From contig DATDAH010000051.1 in NCBI GenBank assembly GCA_036525535.1, positions 1 through 13,982 on the forward strand: DNA of 13,982 bases, in the 5' to 3' direction. The position numbers were made by a program, and so were the translations under genes. The notes beneath the pieces were generated by a model that was given only the letters and a program-made list of their open reading frames with translations, had not been told where the DNA came from and ran no database searches. Below are positions 13,722 through 13,982 of the stretch, in pieces (position 1 is the first letter of the stretch; the number at the start of each line of letters is the position of its first letter). This stretch comes from DATDAH01 sp036525535. GTDB taxonomy: Bacteria; Actinomycetota; Acidimicrobiia; Acidimicrobiales; DATDAH01.

Positions 13722-13733
13722 ATTCCGGACCCG

Positions 13734-13982
13734 TCAGGCTCGGGTCTGACCGGTACCGCGCACGACGTACTTGGCCGTGGTCAACTCCCGGAGGCCCATG
13801 GGGCCACGGGCGTGGAGCTTCTGGGTGGAGATGCCGATCTCGGCTCCGAAGCCGAACTCCTCGCCGTCCACGAATCGGGTCGAGGCGTTCACCAGTACGG
13901 CGGCGGCGTCGACCTCCTGGCAGAAGCGATCGGCCGCGACCACCGAGTCGGTGACGATCGCCTCGCTGTGTCCCGAGCCGTA
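13734..13982 (-). CDS. proA: Glutamate-5-semialdehyde dehydrogenase (gamma-glutamyl phosphate reductase), C-terminal part
   Basis: The last 82 residues of ProA, the second enzyme of proline synthesis, which reduces glutamyl 5-phosphate to glutamate semialdehyde with NADPH. The fragment starts YGSGHSEAIVT and continues with EVDAAAVLVNASTRFVDGEEFGFGAEIGISTQ and KLHARGPMGLRELTTAKYVVRG, which are among the most conserved parts of the family. The gene is open through the right end of the window, so the catalytic cysteine region lies outside. Its usual neighbour nadD is at the opposite end, in the same orientation. Confidence 0.96.
   Translation of the reverse strand, partial: YGSGHSEAIVTDSVVAADRFCQEVDAAAVLVNASTRFVDGEEFGFGAEIGISTQKLHARGPMGLRELTTAKYVVRGTGQTRA

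Overview
This is a high-GC window whose gene content points to an actinobacterium (Actinomycetota), plausibly of the class Acidimicrobiia. The evidence is a class II (plant/mycobacterial-type) DAHP synthase, a PaaX-family regulator, a CoxD/CoxE-like MoxR-VWA pair, a large FtsX-type permease with the GARRT motif after its first helix, G/C-ending codons, and several genes without a Shine-Dalgarno that carry a -10-like hexamer exactly six bases before the start codon. The class-level placement is inference.

Layout. Both ends lie on the minus strand. At the right edge is the 3' end of proA (glutamate-5-semialdehyde dehydrogenase). At the left are nadD and, overlapping its stop, the first 25 codons of an unidentified gene. 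In many actinobacteria proA and nadD are adjacent; here about 13 kb separates them. A 317-base non-coding region (677-993) separates nadD from a plus-strand block: an alternative sigma-70 factor with a collapsed region 3, class II DAHP synthase (first step of the shikimate pathway), then a siroheme sulfite reductase and an APS reductase that share one base (TGATG), then a PaaX-like regulator 13 bases further on. This block ends 6 bases from the stop of a convergent minus-strand FtsX-family ABC permease. Divergent from the permease is a small ABM-domain protein, whose stop codon overlaps that of a convergent MmcQ/YjbR protein.

The right third is a compact minus-strand unit: moxR-type AAA+ ATPase, VWA (CoxE-like) protein (4-bp GTGA overlap), GT-C membrane glycosyltransferase (9-bp gap) and the MmcQ/YjbR gene (17-bp overlap). 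Its promoter region, between proA and moxR, holds an 18-base dyad.

How the genes work together. CysH reduces APS to sulfite and the sulfite reductase takes sulfite to sulfide, so the pair is the reductive half of sulfate assimilation. A -35/-10 pair with a 7-bp-arm dyad overlapping the -10 precedes it, and the PaaX-like gene behind it is a candidate regulator. The MoxR ATPase and VWA protein form a typical chaperone pair acting on an unknown client. I see no complete novel system. The most interesting features are the complete cysteine sets in both halves of the sulfite reductase, the shortened sigma factor, the two operator-like dyads and the break between proA and nadD. No tRNA, rRNA, CRISPR array, IS element or phage gene was seen.
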